Assembly: GCA_015698045.1 (NCBI GenBank)
Contig: BLAL01000020.1
Span: 1-64,000, forward strand
Reading direction: 5' to 3'
Length of the DNA stretch: 64,000 nt
Origin: Rhizophagus clarus
Taxonomy: Eukaryota > Glomeromycota > Glomeromycetes > Glomerales > Glomeraceae
Shown here: positions 34,301 through 47,383 of the stretch, in pieces
Layout of the letters: each line of letters opens with the position of its first letter
How positions within the stretch are numbered: position 1 is the first letter of the stretch
Position numbers and translations under genes: made by a program
Notes under the pieces: generated by a model
Database searches by the model: none
What the model was told of the DNA's origin: nothing
Seen by the model: the letters and a program-made list of their open reading frames with translations, nothing else

Positions 34301-34913
34301 GATGAAATTGAGTTAACACTATAGAATATTTCTATTTCTTGTTCACTATATATTGATTTGATTCCTATTCAAACAAGATTTATCTATTTATTCGAACTTA
34401 GCTGATTAATGGACAAATTATAGATTACCTAAAATAATTCAATAATTACAATGCTATAATACAATTACAATAAAATATTTAATGATTTCAAGAACTGGAG
34501 AAATATATCACCGCGTGGAAGAGTATAACCTAGAAGTATCGGAGGATTTCTTTGTATAAGATAAAGGATGAGGAGAAGGGAAAAAGAGGAATCAAGTACA
34601 ATTATAGAGGAGAAGTAACTAATGCAATATGATGTTATCATTCTTTCATACATTAAAGCATTAAATAGTACTAATAGCTCAAAACCAAAGAATCAAATAT
34701 TTCGACTACAAATGGTGGTCTATTAATGACTTTAAGGAATAGATTTCCATAACAATAAATTCAACTTATAATTCGTTATATCAAATATATAATTTGCTGT
34801 AAAAAAAACAGACAATTTGAACTAACATTTATTATTTATAATTGTTAATATTAGAGATAGTAAAGAGGACATAAATATTTAAAATAGTACATAAATATGT
34901 ATACATACAATTT
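31314..34913. other. Gene-poor AT-rich DNA, about 3.6 kb
   Basis: No gene or clear relic. Around 33165-33350 a decayed low-complexity patch repeats phrases close to CATAGCCTCAAAATCATA on the plus strand. Other short open stretches here look like chance frames. Confidence 0.5.
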
Positions 34914-35240
34914 TTGCTAATTCAAGTTCTAACGATCTTTAATTGTATTTTTGGCAATTCATTTAATAATTTGAGTGGAACCAAAGCAAAATGTAACTAC
35001 TGTGGAGCCACTTATACATGTACTGAAGGTAGTACATCAAATTTAAGTGGACACTTAAAAAGTAAGCAGCAATTTGTTAATAATCAACCATATGCTTATT
35101 GCTTAATTGAGTACCCATATTAGCCATAGATCAAATGATACGTATATTCATTTGACCACTGATATGTGGACAGCAAGAAGTAATCACGGCTACATTGGAG
35201 TGACTGTTTCCGGCCCTGACTTTACTTGATCGGTTGTTAT
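34914..35240 (+). mobile_element. hAT-type transposase relic with BED finger
   Basis: An open stretch to 35123 reads a BED-type zinc finger: Lys-Cys-Asn-Tyr-Cys-Gly-Ala, then Ser-Asn-Leu-Ser-Gly-His-Leu-Lys-Ser-Lys, where the expected second His is a Gln. After a stop at 35121-35123, the plus strand near 35150-35215 reads His-Leu-Thr-Thr-Asp-Met-Trp-Thr-Ala-Arg-Ser-Asn-His-Gly-Tyr-Ile-Gly-Val-Thr-Val, the start of the hAT catalytic domain with its first acidic residue. The spacing is shorter than in an active enzyme, so DNA has been lost. No intact C-terminus was found downstream. Confidence 0.7.
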
Positions 35241-38200
35241 TTTTGTGTATTATAGAAGCTTCATTGGTACTAAACAAAATTCCAATGATAATCACATAAT
35301 TTAAAATTTTCCAGTCTTAGAAGCATGGAATGAGCAGCTAAATTATATACATAACAAATTTAAAAATTTATCACAAAAATCATATTACAAGATAACAAAA
35401 CATGAGGATAAAGATTATTTTCCTTATTATCAAAATTTAATACAGAACTTAATTATATTTAAATGTATTGGGGAACTGCAAAAACATGATAAAAAAACAG
35501 TAGAAATCTTGCAACTAATAAAGCATAGGAAGCTAAAAGATTGATAAGATATGCCAACACCTTAAAACATTTATAGATTCTTGGTATTACTATGGATGGA
35601 CGATCATTATATTTTAAAGAATCTTTTAAACTTGCATTATAAAAGATTTCCGTAAAACAAGATTCTAGAACTTATAAATTTTGCTGGGTTCCAGAGGGGT
35701 TCACCTTTTATCTATTGTTATACAATATTAATGAATAAATGAAAAAACATTAAAAAGCTAGATAATAAAATATAGAATTCTTATAAAAGAAATAACAACT
35801 ATATTGCTTTATTTCATAAAAAAAAATACAAGTGTATATTAGAATTTATGGATAATGACACAATGTCAAAGAAATTCAACAGCCTGGTATTGGAATAATT
35901 ATACTTTTGATTTACAAATTTTAAATATGCTGAATAACTTAACTTTGATAATATGAATGACATTATCACATAAAGATAATCAACTGAAAAACAATAATTC
36001 TATTATTATCAAATCTTTAAACATAAGAAAAAACATTGATCTTGAACTACTATTTCATACAAAGAATTTAATAGTAAAATGCACTATGTTGAGTATTTTT
36101 ATTATTAAATAAGATTTCATCATAACCAACATATATCTTTTTGGATTGTAATATCTATTACCTTTGATTCTTTGATGTAAATAGCTTCTGAACCCGTAAG
36201 TTCTTAAAGGACTAATGGAGTTTAACACGAATTCTTTTAGCTTATTATACAACAATATGCCACTAATACAGGTGCAAATAGAGCATCATTAAATGCTAAC
36301 AAAATATAATCTCTAAATATAACAAGATTTGGAAAACTCTCAAATTCCAATATAGCACAAGAATGTTTTGAAATTTTATTCAGCTTGTGTTAACTTTACA
36401 GCTAATTTTACACTTTTATTAACCATCCAGGAATCATAAGGAATGAACAGGGAATCTATTAACTCTTAATACAATGAACAGAATGTCAGGCTATTAGTTT
36501 AAACTTCAAGTTTATTCCTTTAAGGATAAAACTATAGACATAATATTTTATACAGAAAATTATGAAGCTATCAATAAACGATTCATAATAAAAATTTTAC
36601 ATGGTAACTCAACAAAAATAAAACATGAGCTATCATATAAAGAGCTTCCTGTTACAAATAAAAAATGGATAAACAGTTTAAAAACAAACATAAGTTTTTT
36701 AGCTAAACTTTCCTTAAATTATTACAGGAATCCAGGATTTTTGGAATTATTACATATGCTAGCAGATCTTTAAATTATACAGAAAGTAACTATTCTATCA
36801 CTGGCCAGGAATATCTTACTATAAGACAATCAAATACTTTTGATTCCTAAATCAGCAGGGGAATGCACTCTTAAATTAATCATTAAATGTGCAATTAATA
36901 ATAAACGTAAGTCATCATTATCTAGAACTTTGACCTTTATGGTTGTGATATCACTATACTCTAAAACTAAAAATCAAAAGCTTACTTTCTTGCACTTAAA
37001 AGAAAATGATATTAAAAACTCATTGTTTATAAGAATAATTTTGACCAATCATTTTAAAGAAGTAATTTATTATAAATTACTAGAATAGCATGAAAAACTC
37101 AATAATTTAACGTTAATTAATATGTACAAAATTTGGACGGAGGTGCTAACACACTATATAAGTATTATTTGTTTAAAGAAGTGAAAGGAGCTATTAATAT
37201 AGACAAATCACTTATAAAACTAAAGAAAGAACTAACCTTAAACGGTCTTATTATTTAAATAATGTTTCTTAAAAGAAGTCTTCTGAAGATGTGTGATATA
37301 TTTTACGCTATAATGTTAATCACAATGCCTTTTTCCACTTCCTTCAACACTGAACAACTCATCGCCTTCTTGGACCTTTATAATGATAATGATAGTTTTG
37401 AATGAATGCACTCTTAAAGTCTTTGGTTTTTAAATGGATATCGCCTGAAGATGGAATTCTTGTACCTCTAAGATTATTTCACATTAAAATGTGTGAAACC
37501 TTCATAATTACCCACTAGAAGAAATGTTGCAAACTAAATAGACATAACTGCACGTTTCAAAAAAATTGATAAAAATATATTCTTTATTAAGCAGAAGAAA
37601 GTCATTTAGCAACAAATTTTACGTTATTATTCTAGTGATGATGATTTAAATATATTGTATTTGAGGATTAATGGTCATCATTACCTTTTTCTTTAGAATT
37701 ATCAGTAACTGTCAGTTTAAACTTGAGGCTGCTCTTAATGTTGTTAAATTATCCACTACTTTGAAGGAGAGCAACCTTCCCTCTTGTGAAAAGTTAGATT
37801 ATTATTGGATAGTTCTTTTTAAAAACTTGTAATTCAACTACCATCACAATATATATATAGATTAATACATTTGCGATTATAAGATGTTGCAAATAAAGAT
37901 ATGATGAATAATAATTATTATAAAAGGTAATTAATTGCATATTTCAAAAAACCAATAAAGACATATTACACTTATACTTAGTCAGGAATAAGAAGGTTTC
38001 TTACGTTTCCTATTATAAATAATAACAAAAGACTTCTGAAGTACACTCACAGCTTTCAGTATACCAATTAATGAGCATATAATGATTACGTGTATCGATA
38101 AAGATAAAGATAAAGTAGCAATAGATTTCACTTTATTATACTAGCAAAAAAACAATAATTCAACTACCTCTATAATCTACAGGATTAATAAATAGATTGG

Positions 38201-41200
38201 TTGTAATAGTTATAACATTACTGATTTAAAAAATAATGATCACAAAAAAAATTATTTGAAATAATTTTTTAAATAAATTATTTTCTACAATCTTGATGCA
38301 AAACCAGATTCCAAAAAAAGGATGTAGATCAGGTACTAGTGAAAATAATATTATTTTATTAATGTATTTTATTCACACTTAATCAATCATTATTAAGAAA
38401 GAAAGTTTACTATTATTAATGAATTTATTGGAAAAGGAAGTGTTGCAGCATGATGCAAACCTCAAATACAAGTTTATAAATATTAGAAAATATTGGAAAA
38501 TAGAAAGAATTTTTATTCTGAATATGGTGTTACAATTGAAATGACATCAAATTCTATATGTTGTTGGTTAACACTCTAAGAGTCTTAACAGAATTTATCA
38601 ATTAATCAGCTAATGAAAATTATTATTATCATCAAATATTAACAAATTTAATTTAGACATTCATGTTAAAGATAAATATGCTGAAAAATTTAAATCTAAT
38701 AGTAATTATTATTATTATCAAATATTAACAAATTTAATTTAAACATTTATTTTTAAAAGAGAATATATTAAAAGATTTATTAGTTTCCCAAATATTTTCG
38801 TTAAACTTCAATTTATTTAGTCTTATTATAAAATTAATAATAACAATAGTTATACAAATAAATCTATTAATTTCATTCATTCTTAAACTCCAGTAATTAT
38901 TACAAAAATCAGCATTTATTAAACTCAACATATTGTGAAAAGTTAGACTACTTTTGAATACTACATGCTACATGACTAAAGATTATTTATCTGATTGGAC
39001 TACAAAATTTCAAACTTTATAAAAAGATGATGAATTCAATCTTAGTCTTTAATAATCTCTAAAGAAATTTTAGCTTTGCAAGTAAAGAGAAGATCAATTT
39101 CAAAATACATATTGTACAGTATATGAAGCAGGGCCTGACTCATGCTTTAAAAGGCTCGCTTCAAGACTACAAGTTGGAAAATTAATTGCTATTTCTGGCT
39201 TTTTTGATCTCAACGAAAATGAAACTCACCTCATTGAGGCAAAAGAAATTGATATATTGAACGACTTCAGGAGATGCAAAGCCTGAATTTGGAATATTAA
39301 TTCATAAAAATTATTTGTCACATAATCTGCAACAATTTCCAATACCTTCTTTTCAGATAAATATATATATCCACACCAAATTCAATATTTTCTAATTGTT
39401 GGCAACTAGTAAATATATTTACCAATTCATTATGTACTTCATTCTTGAGGATTATAAATAAATTTCAGATCCATTAATAGCCTTGAATGAATAATCAAAT
39501 ACAAGCATAATGTCTATAGTTCTGTTATTTTAATTCCTGACAAAAACGTTAAAGAAAAATGTTTGATTAAAAATATAGAGCTGTATTTTATAACTTCAAA
39601 TTGTTAAAAATTCATCAAGTTGCAAAAACCAAATTTAAAAATTAAAGATTACAGTAATTAAGATTAAACAATACATATACTTATAAAATAATGGTATTTC
39701 AATCAACAAAATAGTAGAATATAAAATAAACTAAAACACATTTCTACTAAAAAAATTATTTAATATTATTATTTAGTAAAAGTTGGAATAAATTATAAGA
39801 TTAAAATATTGGAGCTTATAAGAATATTATAAAATTTAATTAACAGTAGATGCCCAAAATACACAGCAAATTAATTTGAAATCCATTTATTTGCATTAAA
39901 ATTCATTTAATATTTTTAATATTATGGTTAGAATTCTAGTTTCAGATGCAATTATTACGTTTATCCAACATTTATTACTAGATGTACACTAAAGATTACT
40001 GAAGTTTCTTAGATGTAGAATGGGAAAAAAATGATGCAGTAAAAATTTCATAATGTCAGATAATGCTATTTTTATAATTTAAAGATATTAAGTTACAAAA
40101 TTAAACAATCAACATAACATTTGCTGATACTTAAAATACTATATGAAAGAAGATTAGACATGTAGAATTCTATTTGATGTTATAAAACAATTGAAGATTG
40201 GAATCATATTTGGAAATGTTAATGATATTACAATTATACAATGTACTTATTAAGCATGGAACAGTGTATCTGAAGAATGGCATGAAATAGTTGAAAATGA
40301 ATCAAATATAGTGTATCATACAAAATTATTATTTACAATACAATGAAGAAATTAATTATATTAAATTGAATGAAAATTAGTTATAAGTAATCTGGCAAAT
40401 AAAAAACTATAAATCACATGTTTTCACACCAGCCAATGAATTTGAAGTATCCAGTAGTTCTTCAAAGAATAATTGACAGTATAAATAACAAAGTAAAATG
40501 GTTAAGTTTATTACATAATATTCAAAACCTCATCTATACTCAATTGTTTGAAACTTTAAATTTATTATTTAATTACAAAATATTCATTATTCATAAGAAA
40601 TTGCAAATGTAATTTACATATCTTTATATTTTAATTATTTTATTACAAAATAATGGCTAATTTTGTACAAAATTTCATACATGATTAGAATATTCTTTTT
40701 TATTTATTTTTTGATACTTTTATACCCAATAGTCATCATCAAATTGAACCTGAATTTTACGAATCATCATGCAGAATTGTTGACTTGATGAATTTGTATC
40801 ATCCCAATCATCTAATACAAAGCTTGCTGAAGGTTTAAAATTAATACAACCATGAGCAGCTGCCAGAAGCTTAGCATTTTTTAATAATGATACAATTAAT
40901 TATTTTATTATCAATGGAACTTTAACTTTTGCTAATGCATTTGTTTGTTTAATAAATCTAGATCACAAAATTTCTGAGCTGAATTGATTTAGGAAATTTT
41001 CTGCCAAGAAGTTGATGATACAATTGTCAGTTGTGAGCCATTTCCTGGTAAAATGCTTATACCAAAAAGAAATCAGGTGGCTTACTTAATAACATTTATC
41101 AAATCCTAACCGATACTTAACAATGCTTATGAGCACATACATTTATCACCATCCAATCCATCTATTGTTGTGCCAAATATGGCTAATCAGTTTGGATGTG

Positions 41201-42515
41201 TTTGAATTTTAGCAGAAATTTTTGCATCAGTAATGGCACCTCGATACTTGAAAAATGCAAATGTTTTAGCAAATTTCATCCAAGATAACGAAACAAATGA
41301 GTGATTTATTTCCTGGATGAGTACAATTATATTTTGAGCATACAATGAGAATTTTGGGTGAACTTAAAACTCATCGATTAGCATTTATCAAATGGTATAA
41401 ACCGGAACCAATTCAACAAACCTGATTTTATACAAACTAAGTTGGAAAAAATGAGAAGGAAATCGAAGAAAGAGAATTGAAATTTGAAATTGTGGAAAGA
41501 GAACTGATGATCCGTTACATACAAAGATGTCAGGAAAGAAACATAAGTTAATGATAATGAAATAAGTTTAAATGTTGAACTTTGGCAAAATGAATTTTAC
41601 AATTAACCATGAAAAGACTATAGTTTATTTGATTTGCCATCCTATTAGTAAAGGAACATTACATACTATTCAATCCTTTCAAGAAATATCAAAAATGGAA
41701 ATATATTATATAACACATCTAGTCATTATTCGAGTTTTACACAACATTTGAGTCAATGACTTCTGACTGGATAGAATTTCATCAGCAGCCAAAATCATCA
41801 ACAAGTTCTAGAATATATAGTATTAGAATAATTAAAATAATAGAATACAGCTTTGTATCACTTTTTGATATAAAAACTCCGCTGAATGATTAGGCCATTG
41901 GGTCAATTCAGAAATGAACTATAACATTATTAGAAACTCCAAGAAAAGCCTTTATTTCATTATTTAGTACCAATTGTTGAAGAAGTATAACATATTAAAA
42001 GACACCCAATTTACGGGTTTAGTTCAGCTTCAAATATGTATTTATACATTTTAGTTAATAAAAGAGTGATAAATATTATGTCAGCAGGCATTTAAAAGTA
42101 AAAATCCTAAGAGATTCAGATTACTGCTCAAAAAAACAGATTTAGAGGTAGATTGGCCTATTATATACATGCTGCAGTAATTAAAGATAGTATAATTTTT
42201 AAAGTGACTATCAAAGATAGATCTTGATAAGTGATAATGCACAAAAAATTAATCATCAAAAAAGAGCTGCAATATCTTTATAATCAACATAAATTATTTA
42301 AACTTTTTTAGTCAATCAAGATAATGCATATTTAAGATTAAAAAGGCCATAATTCACTCATCATTATACGAATTTAACCATTCTTCCTAATTTTAATGAT
42401 ATATACATAGAAAGATCTGTCGCTTTAAAACAATTCACCTCATTCTCATATTTAGATGAATTTAAGATGTTTATAACTATATTATACAAAATTCAACAGC
42501 AAAAATCACGAAACA
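35241..42515. other. Gene desert, about 7 kb
   Basis: No gene can be supported. The DNA is AT-rich and full of stops in all frames, with scattered patches that look like old coding sequence. The clearest is 39130-39270 on the plus strand, which reads Gly-Pro-Asp-Ser-Cys-Phe-Lys-Arg-Leu-Ala then Ala-Ile-Ser-Gly-Phe-Phe-Asp-Leu and an acidic Glu-Ala-Lys-Glu-Ile-Asp; I cannot assign it to a family. The overall look is of transposon DNA in advanced decay. Confidence 0.5.
38620..38775 (+). repeat. Two direct repeats of about 87 bases
   Basis: TCAAATATTAACAAATTTAA preceded by an ATTATTATTATC-like run occurs near 38632 and again near 38718, with similar flanks (GACATTCAT versus AACATTTAT). A simple tandem duplication in non-coding DNA. 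Confidence 0.55.
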
Positions 42516-42620
42516 AATGTGGCAAAAGTGCATTTTGTGATCGATGAAGCTCATTGTATTTTAGATTATAGTAGTTTTAGGCAAATTATTTATGAATGTG
42601 TTAAATATTGCATATATTAA
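42516..42620 (+). pseudogene. RecQ-like DEAH helicase fragment
   Basis: The plus strand reads His-Phe-Val-Ile-Asp-Glu-Ala-His-Cys-Ile-Leu-Asp-Tyr followed by Ser-Phe-Arg, which fits motif II of RecQ-family helicases (Val-Ile-Asp-Glu-Ala-His-Cys, then a Trp/Tyr and Phe-Arg). The Asp and Glu needed for ATP hydrolysis are kept in this piece. The frame closes soon after and no Walker A or motif VI is seen nearby. In this fungal group RecQ-like genes are often carried in repeats, so this may be a transposon-borne remnant rather than a lost host gene. Confidence 0.5.
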
Positions 42621-42623
42621 TAT

Positions 42624-42913
42624 TGTCATAGTCGAATAGTCACGGGATCGCCGATCATGTTGCGAATGTTGCGAATGTCACGAATGTCATAGTATATGTT
42701 ACGAATATTGCAAATGTTTGATATGTTAAACATAGCATACATACATATGCAATATAACATGTAAAATAAATAAAATAAGTAACATTAATTTAATATGTTA
42801 GATATGTTAGGTAGAATTTAGCGTAGTTATTTTCAGTATAAATAGGCATTTTAAATCGATGTAAAGACAACCGATTAATTTACGTTTTATTTTTAAAGTT
42901 TTATTGTGTTACA
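42624..42913 (+). mobile_element. LTR-like segment (possible solo LTR)
   Basis: A 290-base stretch opens with TGTCATAG and closes with TGTTACA, so it has the TG...CA ends of an LTR. A TATA-like TATAAATAGG at 42837-42846 lies 68 bases before the end, and short TGCGAATG/CACGAATG repeats crowd the first 100 bases. I do not see a matching target duplication (AATAT before, TTCGA after), so the boundaries are uncertain. Confidence 0.35.
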
Positions 42914-44349
42914 TTCGAGAATTGACCAACAGTGATACATTTATTAGTAAATTGTTATACTTTATTTCACTTCGCAAATTATTAAACCTTCTGCTACATA
43001 CACATATAACGCTTATTTTTATCAGCATAAAAGAACTGGCATTTACAATATATATATTTTCAATAGGGAGTCATGGAGAAAATTAGGACTATTGAAAAGA
43101 AATTGGTCCTATTATGCTTTTTACTGCAATACAAGTGTCACATCTCTTGGAGAAAAGTATCACTCGCAGGGTTATATCAAATTAGTTAAACAAACTTTAA
43201 GATCATACACAATGTGATCCATCATATTGTCTTCATGTTGATCGCTCAGGACATCAAATGGATTTGACTATCCAAAAGATACTGTTTAATTTATACTTAT
43301 AAGATGTTGGTTGTCAACCAAAACTAATTACTGCAAGATGAGAGTTGGTCTTGCAAAACAAACTTTATCAAAAAATGTTACAATTGCAATGAAATTTTTA
43401 TCGGTAAACTGAGAGAAATGCAGGAACTCTGAGAGCAAGGATTAGATGGGCTAGAATAATTTAATGTTATAAAGTAGGCGATATAAAAATTCATATACTA
43501 TTTCTAGATATTTATCAAAAAAATAATAATAGTAATTCTTCTCTTAGCTTATGATGACATTCCAATATACAAGTTATCTGCACAATTATATTAGTTTTTG
43601 ATTAAACATACTGTATATTAATTAATTTATATTGTAACGCTTTTCAAGCAATAAAATTGACAAATTTCTTTTGGAAAATGTATAAATATATAAAAATATA
43701 ACAAATTAGATAATAAAATAAGTTAATTTTAAATAAAACATTTTGTTTTAAACGATGAATTGTAATTTAATTATTTGTTATTGTTCATAAAATTTATTCA
43801 ATCATTCATCAAATTACTTTATCTGAGAGGAGTAAAGTAATAATCATCGTAATGTTGTGATGTATGATGTAAATAATTATTTGCATAAGAGCGCATCTTT
43901 TTTTATAAATAAATTTAAAAATTGAATTTGGATATTAACTTCTATATAAACCAATCAAAATTGAAGAATAATGGCAAAATTAAGGAAATTTTACTTGAAG
44001 CTTGTTACATATAATGCAATTAATCTATAGGTAATTATAAATTTTTTTAGATATGCTCGTTGTACATTTAGGCTTTAAATAATATGTGAATAAAAAAAAT
44101 GAAGATTGTTTTAAATACAATGAAGTTGAATTAACGATTTATCATGTTTCTCTTTGTAACGAAAGGAATTCATTTTTTAAATCCTAAAGTTCAATCATAA
44201 TTTTGTATAAATTGAATAATTTGAATGTTTTTACAAAAAGTACTTCTCAATTATTTCACATATTTATTCGAATCAAAATATTACAAATACTATTAAATAA
44301 ATGAAATTTAATGAATGACGACATAAATGATTATAAGAATAGCATCGGC
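42914..44349. other. AT-rich DNA without a supported gene
   Basis: About 1.4 kb. Between roughly 43130 and 43460 the base composition is more balanced and reads in broken pieces (for example His-Val-Asp-Arg-Ser-Gly-His near 43240), which suggests a decayed coding sequence of unknown family. Confidence 0.4.
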
Positions 44350-44500
44350 TTATTCAGCTATACTAATTTCGCCCCCTACCTAAATTGTGTAATCATTTGT
44401 AATCATCTGACCCATGTCTTCTGCCGTCATTACATGGAATCCGAGCTAGTTCTACGTCGGATCCAATGGGAACCTGGGCGAAATTAGTAAAACCGAATAA
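44350..44500. mobile_element. MITE with TACTAATTTCGCCC ends
   Basis: A 151-base element. The last 14 bases of each terminal repeat (TACTAATTTCGCCC) match perfectly in inverted orientation at 44361-44374 and 44476-44489; extending outward to TTATTC gives 22 of 25. The centre is unusually G+C-rich for the region (GACCCATGTCTTCTGCCGTC). No coding capacity. Confidence 0.75.
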
Positions 44501-45287
44501 CATTGGTTAAACAAATAAACATGTTGAATAATCGCGTAGCCAATCAAGGAAAAAAAATCACTAAGATCTAAAAATTATAATAGTTAATTGATAATGATTA
44601 TTACTGTATAAAATTTAATCAAGAAACGTGTATAAAATATTGTTAATTTTAATTGAAGTAAATTATTTGAATAATAATTTATTTAAAAAACAATATATTA
44701 TTATTTTATTATTTATCAGCAATGTATCAACCAGTAACATGCCTAGCACCAAAAAACCTGCAGTTAAAATTCTCATCCCCGATACTCAAACTGAATTCCG
44801 GAAAATGTATTAACTCAGAAGACACTTCAGCAAAAACAATCCAATATCAGATATAGGCTTATTGACGTATAGGGGTATTGTACAGATTTGGTTTGTATTA
44901 ATATATTTTGTGAATGAAAGTAGAGCATGCAGGATGAACAAATTGTTCTAACAAATATTTTTAAAAATCATTTGGTTAAATCTTTCTTCCATTTGATGGT
45001 TGAACTCTTCAACAGGAATCCGTTCATCAGTGTCTTCCAGGACTACACAAATATTTTCTGGATATATAAATTTATTTGTGAGGCCATCTATAAGGCTTTT
45101 TCCCATGTCATATTGCAATTTTTATCTAAAAACCAGATGACTAATTTTTTCATCAAGATATTCAATATAACCTGCATCAACAAAATCCAATGAATCTCTC
45201 TCTGTGATTTGGTGAAACCCAAGATGATTATTTTTATCTAAGTGTTCACAAATGTATCTCGGCAAGTTTCACAGTTCCGACAAGATG
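44501..45287. other. Spacer before the cryptic minus-strand gene
   Basis: No gene supported. An open stretch at 44927-45193 is Phe-, Ile- and Asn-rich without a motif and is probably chance. Confidence 0.45.
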
Positions 45288-46193
45288 TTATCTTTTTTTT
45301 TTGTTTGAACATTGATTGTGCACGTTTTGATTGGAATATTCGGTCTCAACCTGACTAGGTAAGTCCAGGGAATTGTTTCCGCACAATTCACATAGTCCCA
45401 ATTCTCTATCCTTTGGCTTATTTGTCCATTTGAACTTCGTGGGAAAAGATATAAATCGTTGTTCTTTCGAATCATAGCCAGGAGAACTCTGTCTTCCATT
45501 CTCGGAGCTATAACTGATGCTCCATATGAGACTGCTGTTATTCTTTTGTGGTTTGTCGTCCAGGACACATTTACCATTGTTGGACATTTTGCGAAGTAAC
45601 TGACTGGTTCCAGAATACTCATCCAGCTTGCTAACTGATTCAGATGTTGATGCAAGAATGTCTCTGGGTTCATTGATCTCTGTATTTTTCTCTGTTTCTT
45701 TTTTCTCTTCTTCTTTCCTTTTTTACCATCATTTTTGCTTTCGTTCTTCCCTTTATTTTCTCTTCTTTTCTTCTCCCTTTTTTTCTTCTTCGGACAAATA
45801 TAAGAAGCATATCGCATCCGGCATAGTTGTGATTGGTAATGTGGGTATGTTTGATATCTTTGTCGGTATTGCTATCGGATTGCCATTGAAGTCCGTTTGA
45901 AAGAGTACTTGATCGTTCCTGATGTATCAAAGGTAAATATTAACGCATTGCCTTTAAAAAAAAAAAATTTAGACATACTTGTACGGCAGTAAAAGTTTTT
46001 CGTAAATATTTTGAGTCTCCAAGTTCTTCGTCGCCATCACTGCCAAATCTAGAGTAAAGAATATTTAAGAAACTTCCTTTCCATTGTTACTCATAGAATT
46101 GAGAAAACAAAATTAAGACTCACCATGTACCGATTCCATGATTGCCTTAGAGGAGGATAAGGCATCAGGAGTAGAGTTATTAAAGTTGTTCAT
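45288..46193 (-). CDS. Cryptic multi-exon gene, unknown function, possibly broken
   Basis: Read right to left, three short exons join in frame through well-formed GT-AG introns: 46193-46124 (donor GTGAGT), 46048-45979 (donor GTATGT) and from 45918. They give a 101-residue protein starting Met-Asn-Asn-Phe-Asn-Asn-Ser-Thr, containing Pro-Tyr-Lys-Asn-Asp-Gln-Val-Leu-Phe and a Pro/Ile/Thr-rich stretch, and ending in a Glu/Lys run at a stop at 45753-45755. The same frame reopens after three stops (45723) and runs to 45288 with Leu-Cys-Glu-Leu-Cys-Gly and a Ser/Asn-rich chain. The stops fall in a purine-rich tract where another frame stays open, so a pair of frameshifts there may split one longer gene. 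I recognise no family. A real gene is likely because three unforced splice joins agree. Confidence 0.45.
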
Positions 46194-46549
46194 GTTACTT
46201 ATTGTGCTTTAAACGAGTATATGTATGTGTAGTATTGAAAAGTTCGAGTCTAATGAGTGTTGATAAAAGTATGTTAGAAAAGCTTAAGTCTAATGAGTAA
46301 TATAATGTGAACTGAGTAATCTTTGAATTCATTTTTTAGATTTTTGATACAAAACATAACAAAAATGAATAAATAAATATTTATTTTAAATTTAGGCTAA
46401 TAATATACGTATTATTGTAACGTACCCAACACTTGCTTTAGCACTGTACTTCGGGACAACTATTCGTCTCAACAACAGTGCGACATACGAAACAAATATA
46501 ACAAATAAGTCTAAAGTAGCACCTGATTGTAAAAGAAAAACTATTATTT

Positions 46550-46713
46550 CCTCCGAGCCTAAACATAACCGACGTGTCTCAATTTTTAAGAAGTGTTAGC
46601 GAAAAAATTATTCAAGAAACTTTGCAACTCAGATCTTGCAGAGCTAATTTACTTCTTTTTTGTTCAGAGGTTTTGGAATATAAACTTTCGGTGAGTCAAA
46701 ATATGTATAACTG
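46550..46713 (+). other. Coding-like stretch, unknown
   Basis: One frame reads Leu-Asn-Ile-Thr-Asp-Val-Ser-Gln-Phe-Leu-Arg-Ser-Val-Ser-Glu-Lys-Ile-Ile, then Cys-Arg-Ala-Asn-Leu-Leu-Leu-Phe-Cys-Ser-Glu-Val-Leu-Glu-Tyr-Lys-Leu-Ser, stopping just after a GTGAGT donor-like site. It may be an exon or exon relic. No family assigned. Confidence 0.3.
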
Positions 46714-46733
46714 ATTCTTATCCAAAACATTAA

Positions 46734-47130
46734 ATGAAACCGGATCATGATGAGGCATTGCTTCGTTTATATCTATGATGAAGAACTTTTGAATTGTCCC
46801 CACCTGTATAAATCAATGTTAAACGCTCAATCTATTGATTCATTGAGAGAGATAAAACTAAGCTCTTAGATTAGATTGTCAAACTCGGGAAGAAGTTTGC
46901 TGAAATCGAGGGCGAGAATAATGCTGAGGTTCCTGAATTTAGAATAAAGGTTGCAGAGGTTGTGACTGAGAACGTAAAACTGAGGTAGATTATTGAGGAG
47001 AATGCCAGGCGTGATGTTAGAGTCGAGGAACTAGAGTAAAAAAAATTCAGAGCTTGAAGCTAGTGGAATAGAGTTCCGTAGCAGTGGATGGACAATCAAA
47101 GAATGATAAGGAAGCGATTGTAGCAAATTA
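46734..47130 (+). pseudogene. Coiled-coil protein gene relic
   Basis: It opens with an ATG and Lys-Pro-Asp-His-Asp-Glu-Ala-Leu-Leu-Arg-Leu-Tyr-Leu, then stops. From about 46880 the frame reads Gly-Lys-Lys-Phe-Ala-Glu-Ile-Glu-Gly-Glu-Asn, Val-Ala-Glu-Val-Val-Thr-Glu-Asn-Val-Lys-Leu-Arg, a TAG where Gln is expected, Ile-Ile-Glu-Glu-Asn-Ala-Arg-Arg-Asp-Val-Arg-Val-Glu-Glu-Leu-Glu, and a TAA again where Gln is expected. The Glu/Leu/Ala spacing is a coiled coil. I believe such Ala-Glu-Leu-Glu-Ala-Glu-Asn repeat proteins are common in this group, but that is from memory. Confidence 0.5.
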
Positions 47131-47383
47131 AAACATAACAAATATTCCGATTAAAAATCAAAATAATATATTCTTGAGAAGAAATGCAAAATTGGTTATT
47201 AGAAACTATATAAAGTATAAACGCTTCACACCATATACAGTATTTCAATATTTAATGACCAAAATTTTTTCTATTTAAAATAATATACAAGTATAAATAT
47301 TTTAATTCTATTTAGAACGAGTATTTTTAAAGTAATTATATATAAACCTTAATTTAAATATTGTCTTTATAATCCTTCCCAAT

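Noticed and set aside
36840..37088. 82-codon frame in the gene desert
   Set aside because: No recognisable motif; surrounding DNA is full of stops, and I could not tie it to a family.
45628..45900. 90-codon plus-strand frame rich in Ser and Phe
   Set aside because: It is the complement of the Lys/Glu-rich tract of the minus-strand gene.
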